Positions 27,452-35,871 of a stretch of 41,456 nt of DNA are shown here, in pieces. The first letter of the stretch is position 1; every line of letters starts with the position of its first letter. This DNA comes from an uncultured Gammaproteobacteria bacterium (GTDB taxonomy: Bacteria > Pseudomonadota > Gammaproteobacteria > Pseudomonadales > Porticoccaceae): positions 1 to 41,456 of the forward strand of contig CAJXQR010000018.1 in the NCBI GenBank assembly GCA_913058345.1. The letters are read 5' to 3'. A program made the translations under genes and the position numbers. Below the pieces are notes generated by a model. It made no database searches and was not told the DNA's origin. It saw only the letters and a program-made list of their open reading frames with translations.

Positions 27452-28738
27452 CTAAAGTGTTTCTTCTTTAGGGGCTGTTATCTGCCAAACCTTTAATTTG
27501 CTGATTCTTTTTTCTGAGAGTGCGAGTACTTCCATGCGATAGCTGTCAATAGTGAAACTGACTCTGGCATCGGGGAAACTTTCAAGATGCTCAAGGGCCA
27601 GGCCGTTCAAGGTTTTTGGCCCATCCACCGGCAAATCCCAGTGTGTGGTTTTGTTGATGTCGCGAATACTGGCGGCACCGTCGATCAAGTAAGCGCCGTC
27701 ATCCTGCAGGGCTATTTCATCTTCGTGCTCGAAAATATTGGTTGTGAAGTCGCCGACGATCTCTTCGAGAATGTCGTCGAGAGTAGCCAGACCCTCAATC
27801 TCTCCATATTCATCGACCACTAGTCCCAGACGATACTTGTTCTTTTGAAAGTTAATTAGCTGTATATGCAGAGGTGTTTCTGCCGGAATGAAGTAGGTCG
27901 GATTAGTGAAGCGCTGGATGGCTTCCTTGGTTAATTCGCCCTCGCCGCCCCGCAAAATACGACTCATTTTGCGGATATGCAGAATGCCGACTATCTGATT
28001 TATATCGCCCTTATAGACGGGCAGGCGAGTGTGCTGGGTATTAATAATGTGCTCGACTAGTGTATCGATGTCATCGTCAAGATTCAGGCCGAGGATCTCA
28101 CTGCGCGGCACCATAATATCGTTGACGCTAATTTTTTCCAGATCGAGAACGCTGATCAGCATGTCCTGATGACGTGAGGAAAGGTTTTCTTCCTTGCTCT
28201 CATCAACGACAGTGCGCAGTTCTTCTTTACTCAGACTGTCGTCAACTTTTTTCAAAGGGTTAAAACCCAGGATACGCACCAGGGTGTTGGATAGATGGTT
28301 GACTATCCATACCAGTGGATAGGCTACTTTTAATAGAGGTTTGAGGATATGGCTGGCCTTGAAAGCAACCGCCTCAGGGTGCAGTGCGGCGATGGTTTTC
28401 GGAGTGACCTCCGAAAAGATCAAAATGGCAAGAGTTAAGCCTAAAGTAGCCACAAAAATGCCGATGTCAGGACCAAAAAGACGAATACTAATGATGGAGG
28501 CAATGATGGAGGCAAGAATATTAACGGCATTGTTGCCGATAAGAATGATGCCAATCAGCCGGTCGGGGCGTTCGAGAAGCTTTTGGGCCCGGCGGGCTCC
28601 ACGGCTTTTTTTAGCGAGATGCTTTAGTCGGTAACGGTTGAGAGACATCATGCCCGTTTCAGAACCAGAGAAAAAAGCAGAAATCATTAGCAAGCCAGCC
28701 AGTACACTGGTTAGCAACCATATCGGGGCGTCGTTCAA
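27452..28738 (-). CDS. HlyC/CorC family (DUF21-CBS) membrane protein
   Basis: 428 residues. A DUF21/CNNM transmembrane region lies in about 1-190 with SAFFSGSETGMMSLNRYRLKHLAKK. Two CBS domains occupy about 205-330 (DIMVPRSEILGLNLDDD, TRLPVYKGDINQIVGILHIRKM). A C-terminal CorC_HlyC domain follows (VVDEYGEIEGLATLDDILEEIVGDF). Members are linked to Mg/Co efflux or homeostasis; YfjD/YtfL-type relatives fit the length. It lies next to ypjD and ffh, a neighbourhood seen in many gammaproteobacteria, which supports the call. Confidence 0.9.
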   Translation of the reverse strand: MNDAPIWLLTSVLAGLLMISAFFSGSETGMMSLNRYRLKHLAKKSRGARRAQKLLERPDRLIGIILIGNNAVNILASIIASIISIRLFGPDIGIFVATLGLTLAILIFSEVTPKTIAALHPEAVAFKASHILKPLLKVAYPLVWIVNHLSNTLVRILGFNPLKKVDDSLSKEELRTVVDESKEENLSSRHQDMLISVLDLEKISVNDIMVPRSEILGLNLDDDIDTLVEHIINTQHTRLPVYKGDINQIVGILHIRKMSRILRGGEGELTKEAIQRFTNPTYFIPAETPLHIQLINFQKNKYRLGLVVDEYGEIEGLATLDDILEEIVGDFTTNIFEHEDEIALQDDGAYLIDGAASIRDINKTTHWDLPVDGPKTLNGLALEHLESFPDARVSFTIDSYRMEVLALSEKRISKLKVWQITAPKEETL

Positions 28739-28819
28739 AGAGGGCTAAGCTCTCGTGGCTAAGGATGCGTCATGTTGACGGAGTTTGCACAGTAAGGCAA
28801 CTGGCTTTAATGACTGGCT

Positions 28820-29629
28820 CTAAGCCAAAATAACCTCGAGGACAAATTTGGTGCCCCAGAAAGCCAGCACTAATAAGATAAACCCGCCAAGTGTCCATAG
28901 TGTTGCTGTTTTTCCACGCCAACCCCAGCGGAAATGCCCCCACAATAAAATAGCGTAAACCAGCCAGGCGACAATGGAAAAAGTCGTCTTGTGCACCAGG
29001 TGCTGGGCAAAAAAATTGTCGACGAAGAGTAGTCCGCTAATCAGAGCCAGTGTCAGTAGGGTAAAACCGGTGATAACCAGACCAAACAACAGCGTTTCCA
29101 TGGTTTGCAAGGGTGGCAATATACGCATCAAAGCACTGCTGTGGTGCTGGTGGAGTTGACGGTTCTGGTAGGCGAGAAAGAGGGCTTCAAGCGCAGCAAT
29201 GCTCAACAGGCTGTAGGCAATAATCGATAATAAAATATGTAGGCTTAGGCCCAAAGGCAGGTTGTTGCGGGGAGGGCTTTGCCATACAGGCAATAAAGAT
29301 AGCGCTAGGGCTAATGCACTAAAGGGAAATAATAAGAGAAATAGGCTCTGAAAGGGCTGACGCAGACTGCCACAAATCACCATAAAGTTGATAATCAGGA
29401 AAACGGCAACCGATAAGGGCAGCAAGCTAAAATCGGTGCCCGAGCTGGTAAAGATCTGTTGTGTGCTGGTGGCTAAATGGGCGCCTAAACCGAGGACGCT
29501 AAGTCCAAGTATCGCGCCTTTTGAAGCAGAACTTGTGCCGTTAGATGTTTGTAGACTGGTGCGGACCTGCAGCCCGAAAGCAGACAGGTAGCAGACAATA
29601 GCAAACGCGGCAGTAATTTGTACGGACAT
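28820..29629 (-). CDS. YpjD-like cytochrome c assembly (CcsA/CcmC-type) membrane protein
   Basis: 269 residues with about eight hydrophobic segments. The CcsA-type pattern is visible in the second half: LSLHILLSIIAYSLLSIAALEALFLAYQ, then QHLVHKTTFSIVAWLVYAILLWGHFRWGWRG, with histidines that could ligate haem. It is commonly found beside ffh and the CorC-like gene in gammaproteobacteria. The exact role in haem handling or cytochrome c biogenesis is not shown for this branch. It is divergent from ffh. Confidence 0.87.
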   Translation of the reverse strand: MSVQITAAFAIVCYLSAFGLQVRTSLQTSNGTSSASKGAILGLSVLGLGAHLATSTQQIFTSSGTDFSLLPLSVAVFLIINFMVICGSLRQPFQSLFLLLFPFSALALALSLLPVWQSPPRNNLPLGLSLHILLSIIAYSLLSIAALEALFLAYQNRQLHQHHSSALMRILPPLQTMETLLFGLVITGFTLLTLALISGLLFVDNFFAQHLVHKTTFSIVAWLVYAILLWGHFRWGWRGKTATLWTLGGFILLVLAFWGTKFVLEVILA

Positions 29630-29861
29630 AAGAGCTGTTCGTGTTGATCAGATTCGTTGAGTTTGGCACAGAAAAGCAGTCGCGCAAAGCCTGCGCTTAA
29701 GGCTTTCGTTGAGTGGAGCTGTTCGCTAAATGATTCACTCCCAGTCTCGCCAGGTGGCTGCCGGTAAGGGTTTTGATCGGTTATACTGCGTGACTGATAT
29801 CGCCAATTTGAACGCCGTACCTGAAGCGTAAATAACCTTTTTAAGCGGGGAGAACAAGACC

Positions 29862-31259
29862 ATGGCTCTATTTGAAAATCTTAGTGATCGCCTTTCACAT
29901 AGCCTGAAAGCCATCTCTGGAAAATCGACCCTAAGCGAAGAAAACATTAAGGACACTTTACGAGAAGTGCGCATGGCGCTACTAGAGGCCGATGTCGCGC
30001 TGCCAGTGGTGAAGGCGTTTATTGACCAGGTGCGCGATAGAGCGGTGGGCCAGGAAGTTAATCTCAGCCTCAACCCGGGCCAACAGTTTTTAAAGATTGT
30101 ACAAGACCAGCTCGAATTGGTAATGGGCGCTAGTAACGAGAGCCTCGACCTCGCTGCCGCGCCGCCAGCTGTGATTTTAATGGCGGGTTTGCAGGGGGCG
30201 GGTAAAACCACCTCTGTTGCCAAGTTAGCCCGGTACCTCAGCGAGCGAGAAAAGAAAAAAGTCATGGTCGTGAGTGCCGATGTTTATCGTCCAGCGGCGA
30301 TTAAGCAACTTGAAGTGCTGGCCACAGAGGTTGGTGCTGAGTTCTTCCCCAGTGCTGCCGAGCAAAGCCCGATTGACATTGCCGAGGCGGCACTGGCCGC
30401 AGCGCGCAAAAGTTTTGCCGATGTATTGATTGTCGATACGGCGGGGCGCTTACATATTGACGAAGCCTTGATGACTGAAATTAAGGGCCTTCATGCTGCC
30501 GTTAAGCCGGTCGAAACCCTTTTCGTGGTTGACGCCATGATTGGTCAGGATGCCGTCAATACGGCCAGTGCTTTTAATGAAGCGCTGCCTCTAACCGGCG
30601 TTATTCTGACCAAGGTCGATGGCGATGCCCGTGGTGGCGCGGCGCTATCTGTTCGACAGGTCACCGGCAAGCCCATCAAATTTTTGGGTGTTGGCGAAAA
30701 AACTGATGCACTGGAGCCTTTTCATCCCGAGCGCGTCGCCTCACGTATCCTCGGCATGGGTGACATGCTCTCGTTGATCGAGGAAGTTGAACGCAAGGTC
30801 GATAAAAAGAAAGCTGATAAGCTGGTCAAAAAAGTACAAAAGGGCAAGCGCTTTGACCTTAATGACCTGCGTGACCAGTTACAGCAAATGCAAAATATGG
30901 GCGGCATGGGCGGTATGCTCGATAAATTGCCGGGTATGGGCAATATGGCGCAGATGGCCGAACAAGCAAACCTGAGCTCGCAGTTGGGTCGTATGACCAT
31001 CATTATTGACTCGATGACACTGGCCGAGAGATCTAACCCGGATATTCTCAATGGTTCGCGCAAGCGGCGTATTACCCAGGGCTCAGGTACTAGTATTCAA
31101 GATCTTAATCGCCTGCTCAAGCAATACAAACAAATGAGCAAGATGATGAAGAAAATGAAGGGTAAAGGCATGAACAAAATGATGCGCGGCATGGAAAGCA
31201 TGATGGCGCAAAACGGTACTCAGGGCGGTGGTATGCCACCCGGCGGTTTCCGCCGTTAA
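29862..31259 (+). CDS. ffh: Signal recognition particle protein Ffh
   Basis: 465 residues, normal length. An N-terminal helical domain is followed by the GTPase with GLQGAGKTTS near residues 108-117, DTAGRLH near 191 and TKVDGDARGGAAL near 248. The methionine-rich M domain (about 330-460) has GMGGMLDKLPGMGNMAQMA and repeated MMKKMKGKGMNKMMRGM. It binds 4.5S RNA and signal sequences and delivers ribosomes to FtsY. A GGGGAG site precedes the ATG at 29862; a TATACT -10-like box at 29782-29787 is a plausible promoter element. It is the last clearly housekeeping gene before the accessory region. Confidence 0.97.
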   Translation: MALFENLSDRLSHSLKAISGKSTLSEENIKDTLREVRMALLEADVALPVVKAFIDQVRDRAVGQEVNLSLNPGQQFLKIVQDQLELVMGASNESLDLAAAPPAVILMAGLQGAGKTTSVAKLARYLSEREKKKVMVVSADVYRPAAIKQLEVLATEVGAEFFPSAAEQSPIDIAEAALAAARKSFADVLIVDTAGRLHIDEALMTEIKGLHAAVKPVETLFVVDAMIGQDAVNTASAFNEALPLTGVILTKVDGDARGGAALSVRQVTGKPIKFLGVGEKTDALEPFHPERVASRILGMGDMLSLIEEVERKVDKKKADKLVKKVQKGKRFDLNDLRDQLQQMQNMGGMGGMLDKLPGMGNMAQMAEQANLSSQLGRMTIIIDSMTLAERSNPDILNGSRKRRITQGSGTSIQDLNRLLKQYKQMSKMMKKMKGKGMNKMMRGMESMMAQNGTQGGGMPPGGFRR

Positions 31260-31424
31260 GTGTCTGTTCCTGTATATGAATCCTTTGTTGCTTCTCCAGC
31301 CAAGCTTTATTAAGCGGCACTTCCGTGGATTAAAAGAAAATAGAATCTGAGCCCAGCTTAAAAATCAAAGTTGGCTGATGTGACGCTACAGGGGTATTTG
31401 AGAGGATGCCCCAAGTAGCGCTAA

Positions 31425-31597
31425 CCCATGCCTAAAGCACTCACCTTATATAAAAAGAATGCCAGTAGTCGAAATGGGCCATCGTTAAAGCCTATCTCAG
31501 TGGAGACGATAACAGCACAGAAATCGTTGCCTATTTTAGGCTGTTTTTATTCGGCGGTGAGCGGCATTGTTAGAAATCATAAATCAAAGAGCTGACC
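31425..31597 (+). pseudogene. RAYT (REP-associated tyrosine transposase) 3' remnant
   Basis: Aligns with the 3' part of the RAYT pseudogene at 33347-34036: shared CCTAAAGC, TATAAA, CGAAATG, CCATCGTT, TATTCG and the closing AATCATAAAT. The reading (LPKALTLYKKNASSRN, ending IVRNHKSKS-stop) parallels the C-terminal helix-turn-helix end of RAYT proteins. The 5' three quarters are absent and internal indels are present. Confidence 0.7.
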
Positions 31598-31707
31598 GCA
31601 TAGGGCTGCGCCTGGACCTCATGCCTGTACAGTGACCGAGCCAGTGACTGATCCTTGGTGTAGCGGACATCGTCTTCGAAAACGTTATAGAGGGTGACGC
31701 TGTCTTT
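31570..31707 (-). pseudogene. Possible C-terminal remnant of an outer-membrane barrel protein
   Basis: The minus strand reads about 45 codons ending YAVSSLIYDF-stop, with YNVFEDDVRYTKD before it. A terminal aromatic residue and the NVFEDDVRY pattern recall the last strands of TonB receptors. The frame is closed by a stop at its upstream side, and the last ten codons overlap the RAYT end motif, so this may be chance. Confidence 0.2.
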
Positions 31708-31740
31708 GGTGGCCTAGTGGGAGTACCGGTAAGGAACTTG

Positions 31741-32066
31741 ATGATGAAAAGAAAACAATCAATAGTCCTTGCCTGCGAAACGGCAACGGCGTTAGTCTAG
31801 TTTCTAGGAAAGGGGCCTGATCAGAATAAAAAGCCATTAACGCAAAGGACTTGCACATGAATACTCTAAATATCCAAATACCGGAACAAAAAAACACGCC
31901 TTTTTTCTATTTATCGCCTGTTTCTTTAAGAAACGAAACAGTGATAAAAAAGCCAATGACCAATTGCAATGGTATTTTCCTCAATGCACTGAGTTTATAG
32001 CCACTATTTATTTAATGCAGGTTGTACACGAGCGGCATTGTTAAGCATCATAAATCAAAGGCCTGA
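31741..32066 (+). repeat. Mosaic dispersed repeat, copy A
   Basis: About 325 bases similar to 38352-38684. The order is GATGAAAAGAAAACA, GTTAGTCT, GGCCTGATCA, an AAAGGACTTGCACATGAATACT start-like block, a segment reading NDQLQWYFPQ in one frame (like the NTNGxxRxYFPK end of IS30-type transposases), and a final CATCATAAATCAAAG resembling RAYT gene ends. Frames are broken. Confidence 0.75.
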
Positions 32067-32229
32067 CGCTATATCTGCTAATTCTACTGGCAGTTAACTC
32101 CGCTATCATTCAAGCGTTGCAATTATTATCTGAACTCAGCGATTCTTGATTACAAAAAGTCGCGCATTGCGTGATCGTAGTAAAAATCAATACTATCTCA
32201 CCTAACACTTCACTAAGGAAAGACTCAAT

Positions 32230-33057
32230 ATGAACAGGAAAACTATCGTCCTAACTGGAGCCTCCTCGGGCATCGGTGAGGCTGCCGCAAAAATAATGAT
32301 AGATGAGGGGCACAAACTGATCACTCTTGATCTTCAAGGACCACCACCAGGATCTAGTCAGCATATAAAATGTGATTTAAATAATCCTAAAGAGATCGAA
32401 CAAGCCGTTGCTCAAATCGATGGAGATATTGACGCACTACTCAATGTTGCAGGCGTACCGGGCACTCTACCGGGAGAAGTAGTGATCGGTGTGAATATTT
32501 TAGGACTACGATATCTCAGCGATTTATTGATTCCTCGTTTAAATAACGGTGGAGCAGTAGCCAATATCGCTTCCATTGCAGGCTTTAGCTGGCAACGGCG
32601 AATAGCTGAAATCAACGATTTTCTTGATACTCCCGATTTCAGTTCGGGTTTGGCCTGGTGGGAAGCTCATAAAAACGAGCTTAAAATAGATCCTTATAGC
32701 TTTTCTAAAGAATGTGTTGTCGTCCTCACCATGCGTCAAGCAGGATTGACACTTGGTCGCGGTGCCCGAGCAAACAGCGTCAGCCCAGGTCCTGTTGAAA
32801 CCTCTTTGCTGCCTGATTTCAAGCGTCAAATGGGAGAAGAACAACTTCAGTGGGTCATCAACAAAATAGGCCGCGCAGCACAACCAAAGGATATAGCAGA
32901 AGTGCTGTGCTTCTTGGCCACTGGCCCTTCTACCTGGGTCAATGGACGAGATATAATTGTAGATGGAGGTTATAGTGCTGGAATAAGCGCTCGCTGGATA
33001 GATCCTGGCGAGGCCCCTATCCGTCACGCAAAAGTCAATAAATCCGAGAATAATTAA
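32230..33057 (+). CDS. SDR family oxidoreductase (3-alpha-HSD/coniferyl alcohol dehydrogenase-like)
   Basis: 275 residues of short-chain dehydrogenase. The NAD(P)-binding motif T9-G-A-S-S-G-I-G16 is followed by a D-L pair, N72-V-A-G, then catalytic S115, Y156 and K160 (YSFSKE) and SPGPVETSLL. The insertion between S115 and Y156 and the early short beta region resemble bacterial 3-alpha-hydroxysteroid dehydrogenase/carbonyl reductase and coniferyl alcohol dehydrogenase. Substrate inference only. It stands alone between decayed mobile sequences and ends 18 bases before a 44-bp palindrome. An AAGGAAAG site lies upstream of the ATG. Confidence 0.88.
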   Translation: MNRKTIVLTGASSGIGEAAAKIMIDEGHKLITLDLQGPPPGSSQHIKCDLNNPKEIEQAVAQIDGDIDALLNVAGVPGTLPGEVVIGVNILGLRYLSDLLIPRLNNGGAVANIASIAGFSWQRRIAEINDFLDTPDFSSGLAWWEAHKNELKIDPYSFSKECVVVLTMRQAGLTLGRGARANSVSPGPVETSLLPDFKRQMGEEQLQWVINKIGRAAQPKDIAEVLCFLATGPSTWVNGRDIIVDGGYSAGISARWIDPGEAPIRHAKVNKSENN

Positions 33058-33075
33058 ATCCAGTAATACCCTCCA

Positions 33076-33119
33076 TAATGCACTGAATACAGTTTTTAAA
33101 AACTGTATTCAGTGCATTA
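33076..33119. terminator. 44-bp perfect palindrome after the SDR gene
   Basis: Two 22-base arms meet with no loop at 33097/33098. The left arm begins TAATGCACTGAATACAG, then TTTTT, and the right arm is its exact complement. It could fold into a long hairpin and end transcription on both strands (T-rich centre, and TTGTATTTTTT 15 bases downstream), but the size and perfection are unusual for a simple terminator. Confidence 0.6.
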
Positions 33120-33209
33120 ATTTCAAGTTGTATTTTTTGGTGGGGTAATGCCTAGCGGTGTTAGGACAGCCCCCATAATCATATCTTCAGTATGACCTCG
33201 GTCCTGGTA

Positions 33210-33241
33210 TTTGTAGCTTGCTTGAGCAGTTAGGCTACAAA
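33210..33241. repeat. 8-bp inverted repeat upstream of the RAYT remnant
   Basis: TTTGTAGC (33210-33217) and GCTACAAA (33234-33241) flank a 16-base loop. RAYT genes are normally flanked by REP hairpins, so this may be one. No second copy was found in the window. Confidence 0.35.
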
Positions 33242-33346
33242 TTACTGATAGATCGTAAGTAATCAATTCATTTGTGGGAATAGGGTTAAGTCTATGATTT
33301 ATGCCTGAGAGGCAGTTAGCGTGTAGTTTATTACTATGCGGAGCGG

Positions 33347-34036
33347 GTGCTTATAGCCAGGCTAATGCGACTTGAGCTTACGGGGGCAATTTTTCACGTT
33401 ACTTCTCGCGGTGACCGCCGGAAGGATAACTACGTCTTCGATGCTGATCGAGAGCATTTTATAAAATACTGGGCTGGCGTGTCTTTCAAGGACGTTACAA
33501 AGCCATTATGGTTGATAAGCAGGGTTATTTATTAGAATTGTCGCGTTATATTGTTTTAAATCCCATTCGGGCAAGTAGGCTGCGCTCAGCAAACTAATGG
33601 CGCTGGAGTAGTTATCGGGTCACTACTAGACAGCTACTTAAAGCCGTCTGTTTGAATACAGATTGGCTATTGTCCAGTCTTAGCAAGCACAAGGGTCAGG
33701 CCGTTACGTGCTACAAAGCCTTATTGTTGTGGAAGGCCAGCGGCAGTCCTCGCCTTGGTTGCAGCTAAACAATCAGGTTTATCTGGGCGATGATGAAGTT
33801 ATGGCACAGATGATTGCTTTGATCGATGCTGATAAGGAACGCGATGAGATACCTTTATCGCAACGCTGGCTCCTACCTAAAGCGCTCGCGTTGTATAAAT
33901 AGAAAACCAGCAGCCGAAATGAAGCCATCGTTGAGCGCTATCGAAGCGGGGAGTATAGCCTCAAAGAAGTTGGTGACTCTTTCGGTTGGCGCTATTCGAC
34001 GGAGAGCAACATTGTCAAGAATCATAAATTAAAGAT
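33347..34036 (+). pseudogene. RAYT (Y1/HUH transposase) pseudogene
   Basis: The 5' part reads LMRLELTGAIFHVTSRGDRRKD, the typical RAYT start. At about 33480 the frame jumps: sequence encoding FQGRYKAIMVDKQGYLLELSRYIVLNPIRA continues in another frame, implying loss of about 60 residues including the catalytic HUH pair. Stop codons follow (SAN-stop-WRWSSYR), another frameshift occurs near 33710 (then VYLGDDEVMAQM), a stop at about 33899, and the helix-turn-helix end IVERYRSGEYSLKEVGDSFG. It is non-functional. It could once have mobilised REP-type hairpins. Confidence 0.82.
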
Positions 34037-34048
34037 CTCGTGTCTCAT

Positions 34049-34132
34049 GTTAGTCTGGCCTATAGGAAAAAGGCCTGATAACGATAATAAAGCCATCAAC
34101 GCAAAGGACTTGCGCATGAACATTCTGAACAC
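34049..34132 (+). repeat. Mosaic dispersed repeat, partial copy B
   Basis: Shares the block GTTAGTCTGGCCTATAGG, GGCCTGAT, AAAGCCATCAACGCAAAGGA and the start-like CTTGCGCATGAAC with copies A and C, then diverges. It directly follows the RAYT end motif and leads into the short ORF at 34116. Confidence 0.75.
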
Positions 34133-34196
34133 CCATCCCACTTCGTCTTCGCCAGTATTGCGCCCTAAGCCTTATCCAGTGGCCCCAGAACTATGA
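34116..34196 (+). CDS. 26-residue leader-like ORF overlapping the DUF457 gene
   Basis: An ATG at 34116, preceded by AAAGGA, opens a 26-codon ORF (MNILNTHPTSSSPV, then proline-rich RPKPYPVAPEL). Its TGA at 34194 overlaps the ATG of the downstream membrane-protein gene as ATGA. The start region comes from the dispersed repeat. It could be a translation-coupling leader; it might equally be a chance remnant. Confidence 0.4.
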   Translation: MNILNTHPTSSSPVLRPKPYPVAPEL

Positions 34197-34729
34197 TTAT
34201 CGGCCACCTGCCCTCGGGCTACATACTGTCAAAATTGCTTGTGAGATACACCAGCGGCCAACGACAAAATATCACGTTTTTTATTGCTGCCGGTGTTCTG
34301 GGGGGCATCACCCCAGATTTTGATATGTTGTATTTCTACCTTGTCGATAACCGACAACATCATCACCATACCTACTGGCCGCATTGGCCTATTATTTGGT
34401 TTTGCCTCCTCGCTCTCACTGCCATTTGGTACTGCGTTGTGGACAATAAAACCAACGCTCTTCGGGGGCTTGTTTTCGCTGCTGGCGGTATCCTGCATTT
34501 ATTACTCGATAGCATCGTAGGTGACATTTGGTGGCTGGCGCCAATAGTGGATCAACCCTATGCTTTATTTAGGGTGCCTGCCATCTACGATCCATGGTGG
34601 CTGAATTTTATATTGCACTGGTCGTTTGCACTGGAGGTTATGGTTGTTTTATGGACCGTTTTATTGTTTTGGCGCGGTAAGTCTTCCCAAAAAAAATCAA
34701 ACAACCCTGATAAAAGCTGTGAAGGCTGA
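34193..34729 (+). CDS. DUF457/YdjM-like membrane-bound metal-dependent hydrolase family protein
   Basis: 178 residues with about four membrane helices. Conserved polar positions in or near the membrane are H5, the P41-D42-F43-D44 motif, the histidine cluster H56-H59 with H64 (HHHHTYWPH) and HLLLDSI near residue 102. This fits the DUF457 family of inner-membrane proteins annotated as metal-dependent hydrolases. The activity is not established. The basic, lysine-rich tail is probably cytoplasmic. The ATG overlaps the stop of a short upstream ORF, and no good ribosome site of its own is visible, so it may be translated by coupling. Confidence 0.75.
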   Translation: MIIGHLPSGYILSKLLVRYTSGQRQNITFFIAAGVLGGITPDFDMLYFYLVDNRQHHHHTYWPHWPIIWFCLLALTAIWYCVVDNKTNALRGLVFAAGGILHLLLDSIVGDIWWLAPIVDQPYALFRVPAIYDPWWLNFILHWSFALEVMVVLWTVLLFWRGKSSQKKSNNPDKSCEG

Positions 34730-34952
34730 AGCCACAACACAGGTGGCAAGCTCATGAACGCGCCTGATCTGAAAAACTCATTGAGGTGACATCTGCCAAA
34801 GCACGCGTGAGTGTTGCTATCACTGGTGGGAGGCTCGCTGCCCTGCCGGTTATCGCTTAGTAAGGTCTCATTGATTGCAGATTTATTCTGTAATGAAAAA
34901 TGTCTAAAAAGAAGTGGCAATCAATTTCATCGGGAATAACAAGGTTCTACTC

Positions 34953-35780
34953 ATGGCTATAAACACTAAGCCCTATATTTATTTTAGCGTATGGCTACTT
35001 TTTTCTTTAGTGATAAGCGCTTGCGATAAGGCGGGGGATAGGTTTGCCAAAAACAGAATAGAAGAAAATGAGCGCGTTGAATTTAAAATCCTCAATACAG
35101 AATTTGATATACCCACAAAATACGTGCAAGGGGGATCACGGACAAGAGCTAATATACTTGAAACGGCCAGCCTATGGGCCTTACTGCCGAATTTTGAAGG
35201 CTATGATGAGAGTGTCAATCATCACGATTTTGTTGAGGTCTATCATCAAGGGCGGCGCATAAAGATCATGCTAATTACCTGAGGGCGGCGCATGACGGTG
35301 CCGCAAATCGTCATCAAAAACAATGCACGAAATAAACTCTCTGTACTGGGTGGCAGGCATCAAGGGGGTAATTACGATGAAATTCGCTATGGACTCGAGT
35401 ATTACCACTCTGATTTTAATCACCAAGATTTCGTGTATTTATATCGAGAAAAGAATAACCCAAAAGTCTATATTAGGTGCCCAGAAGATCTAAGGATCCC
35501 CTTTCCGGGCTGCCAATTGCTTTGGGACTATAACGATGAGGTTGCTGTTCAGGCAAACTTTTCAATTAAGTACTTACCGCAATGGCGTGAAATAAGGCTG
35601 AATATTCAGAAATTATTGGATCGCGAGATAGATTGCTGCCTTCCCGAATCAAAAAAGATTACTACATCAAAATCAAATAAAGAGCAGACAAAAAAAATGG
35701 TGAGTAACTATGTCATTACTCACCAGAAAATTTCTCAGGTTTTTGATTCGGAATCTAACAGCGCAGGGTTTCTGCTGTAA
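34953..35780 (+). pseudogene. Lipoprotein gene interrupted by an in-frame stop within a 33-bp insertion
   Basis: ATG 34953 (AAGG upstream) starts a lipoprotein signal with lipobox ISAC and Cys24. The frame runs to TGA 35280-35282, then continues in the same frame without further stops to 35780. The stop lies in a 33-base unit bounded by a 12-base direct repeat, AGGGCGGCGCAT at 35249 and 35282. Removing one unit restores a continuous reading, VYHQGRRMTVPQ. The intact form would be about 264 residues. Two internal blocks resemble each other (NHHDFVEVYHQG and NHQDFVYLYREK). The family is not recognised. The two halves could be expressed separately, since an ATG follows the stop. Confidence 0.65.
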
Positions 35781-35871
35781 GGCTGTTGCTCGCCAGGCCA
35801 GTGCACACTGCTTTTTCTGAGCGATTTAGCCTATCACGACTTGAGTTCTCATCGCCGCGATATTTGCGCAC

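Larger units (their letters stand above)
31260..32229. other. 970-bp decayed region downstream of ffh
   Basis: It holds no intact gene. Reading left to right: unique DNA (31260-31424), a RAYT 3' remnant (31425-31597), a possible minus-strand barrel-protein remnant overlapping it (31570-31707), mosaic dispersed repeat copy A (31741-32066) and the 5' flank of the SDR gene. Confidence 0.75.

Noticed and set aside
29759-29787. Full sigma-70 promoter for ffh
   Set aside because: TATACT is a good -10 candidate, but the hexamer 17 bases upstream (TGCCGG) is a poor -35, so only the -10 box is mentioned.
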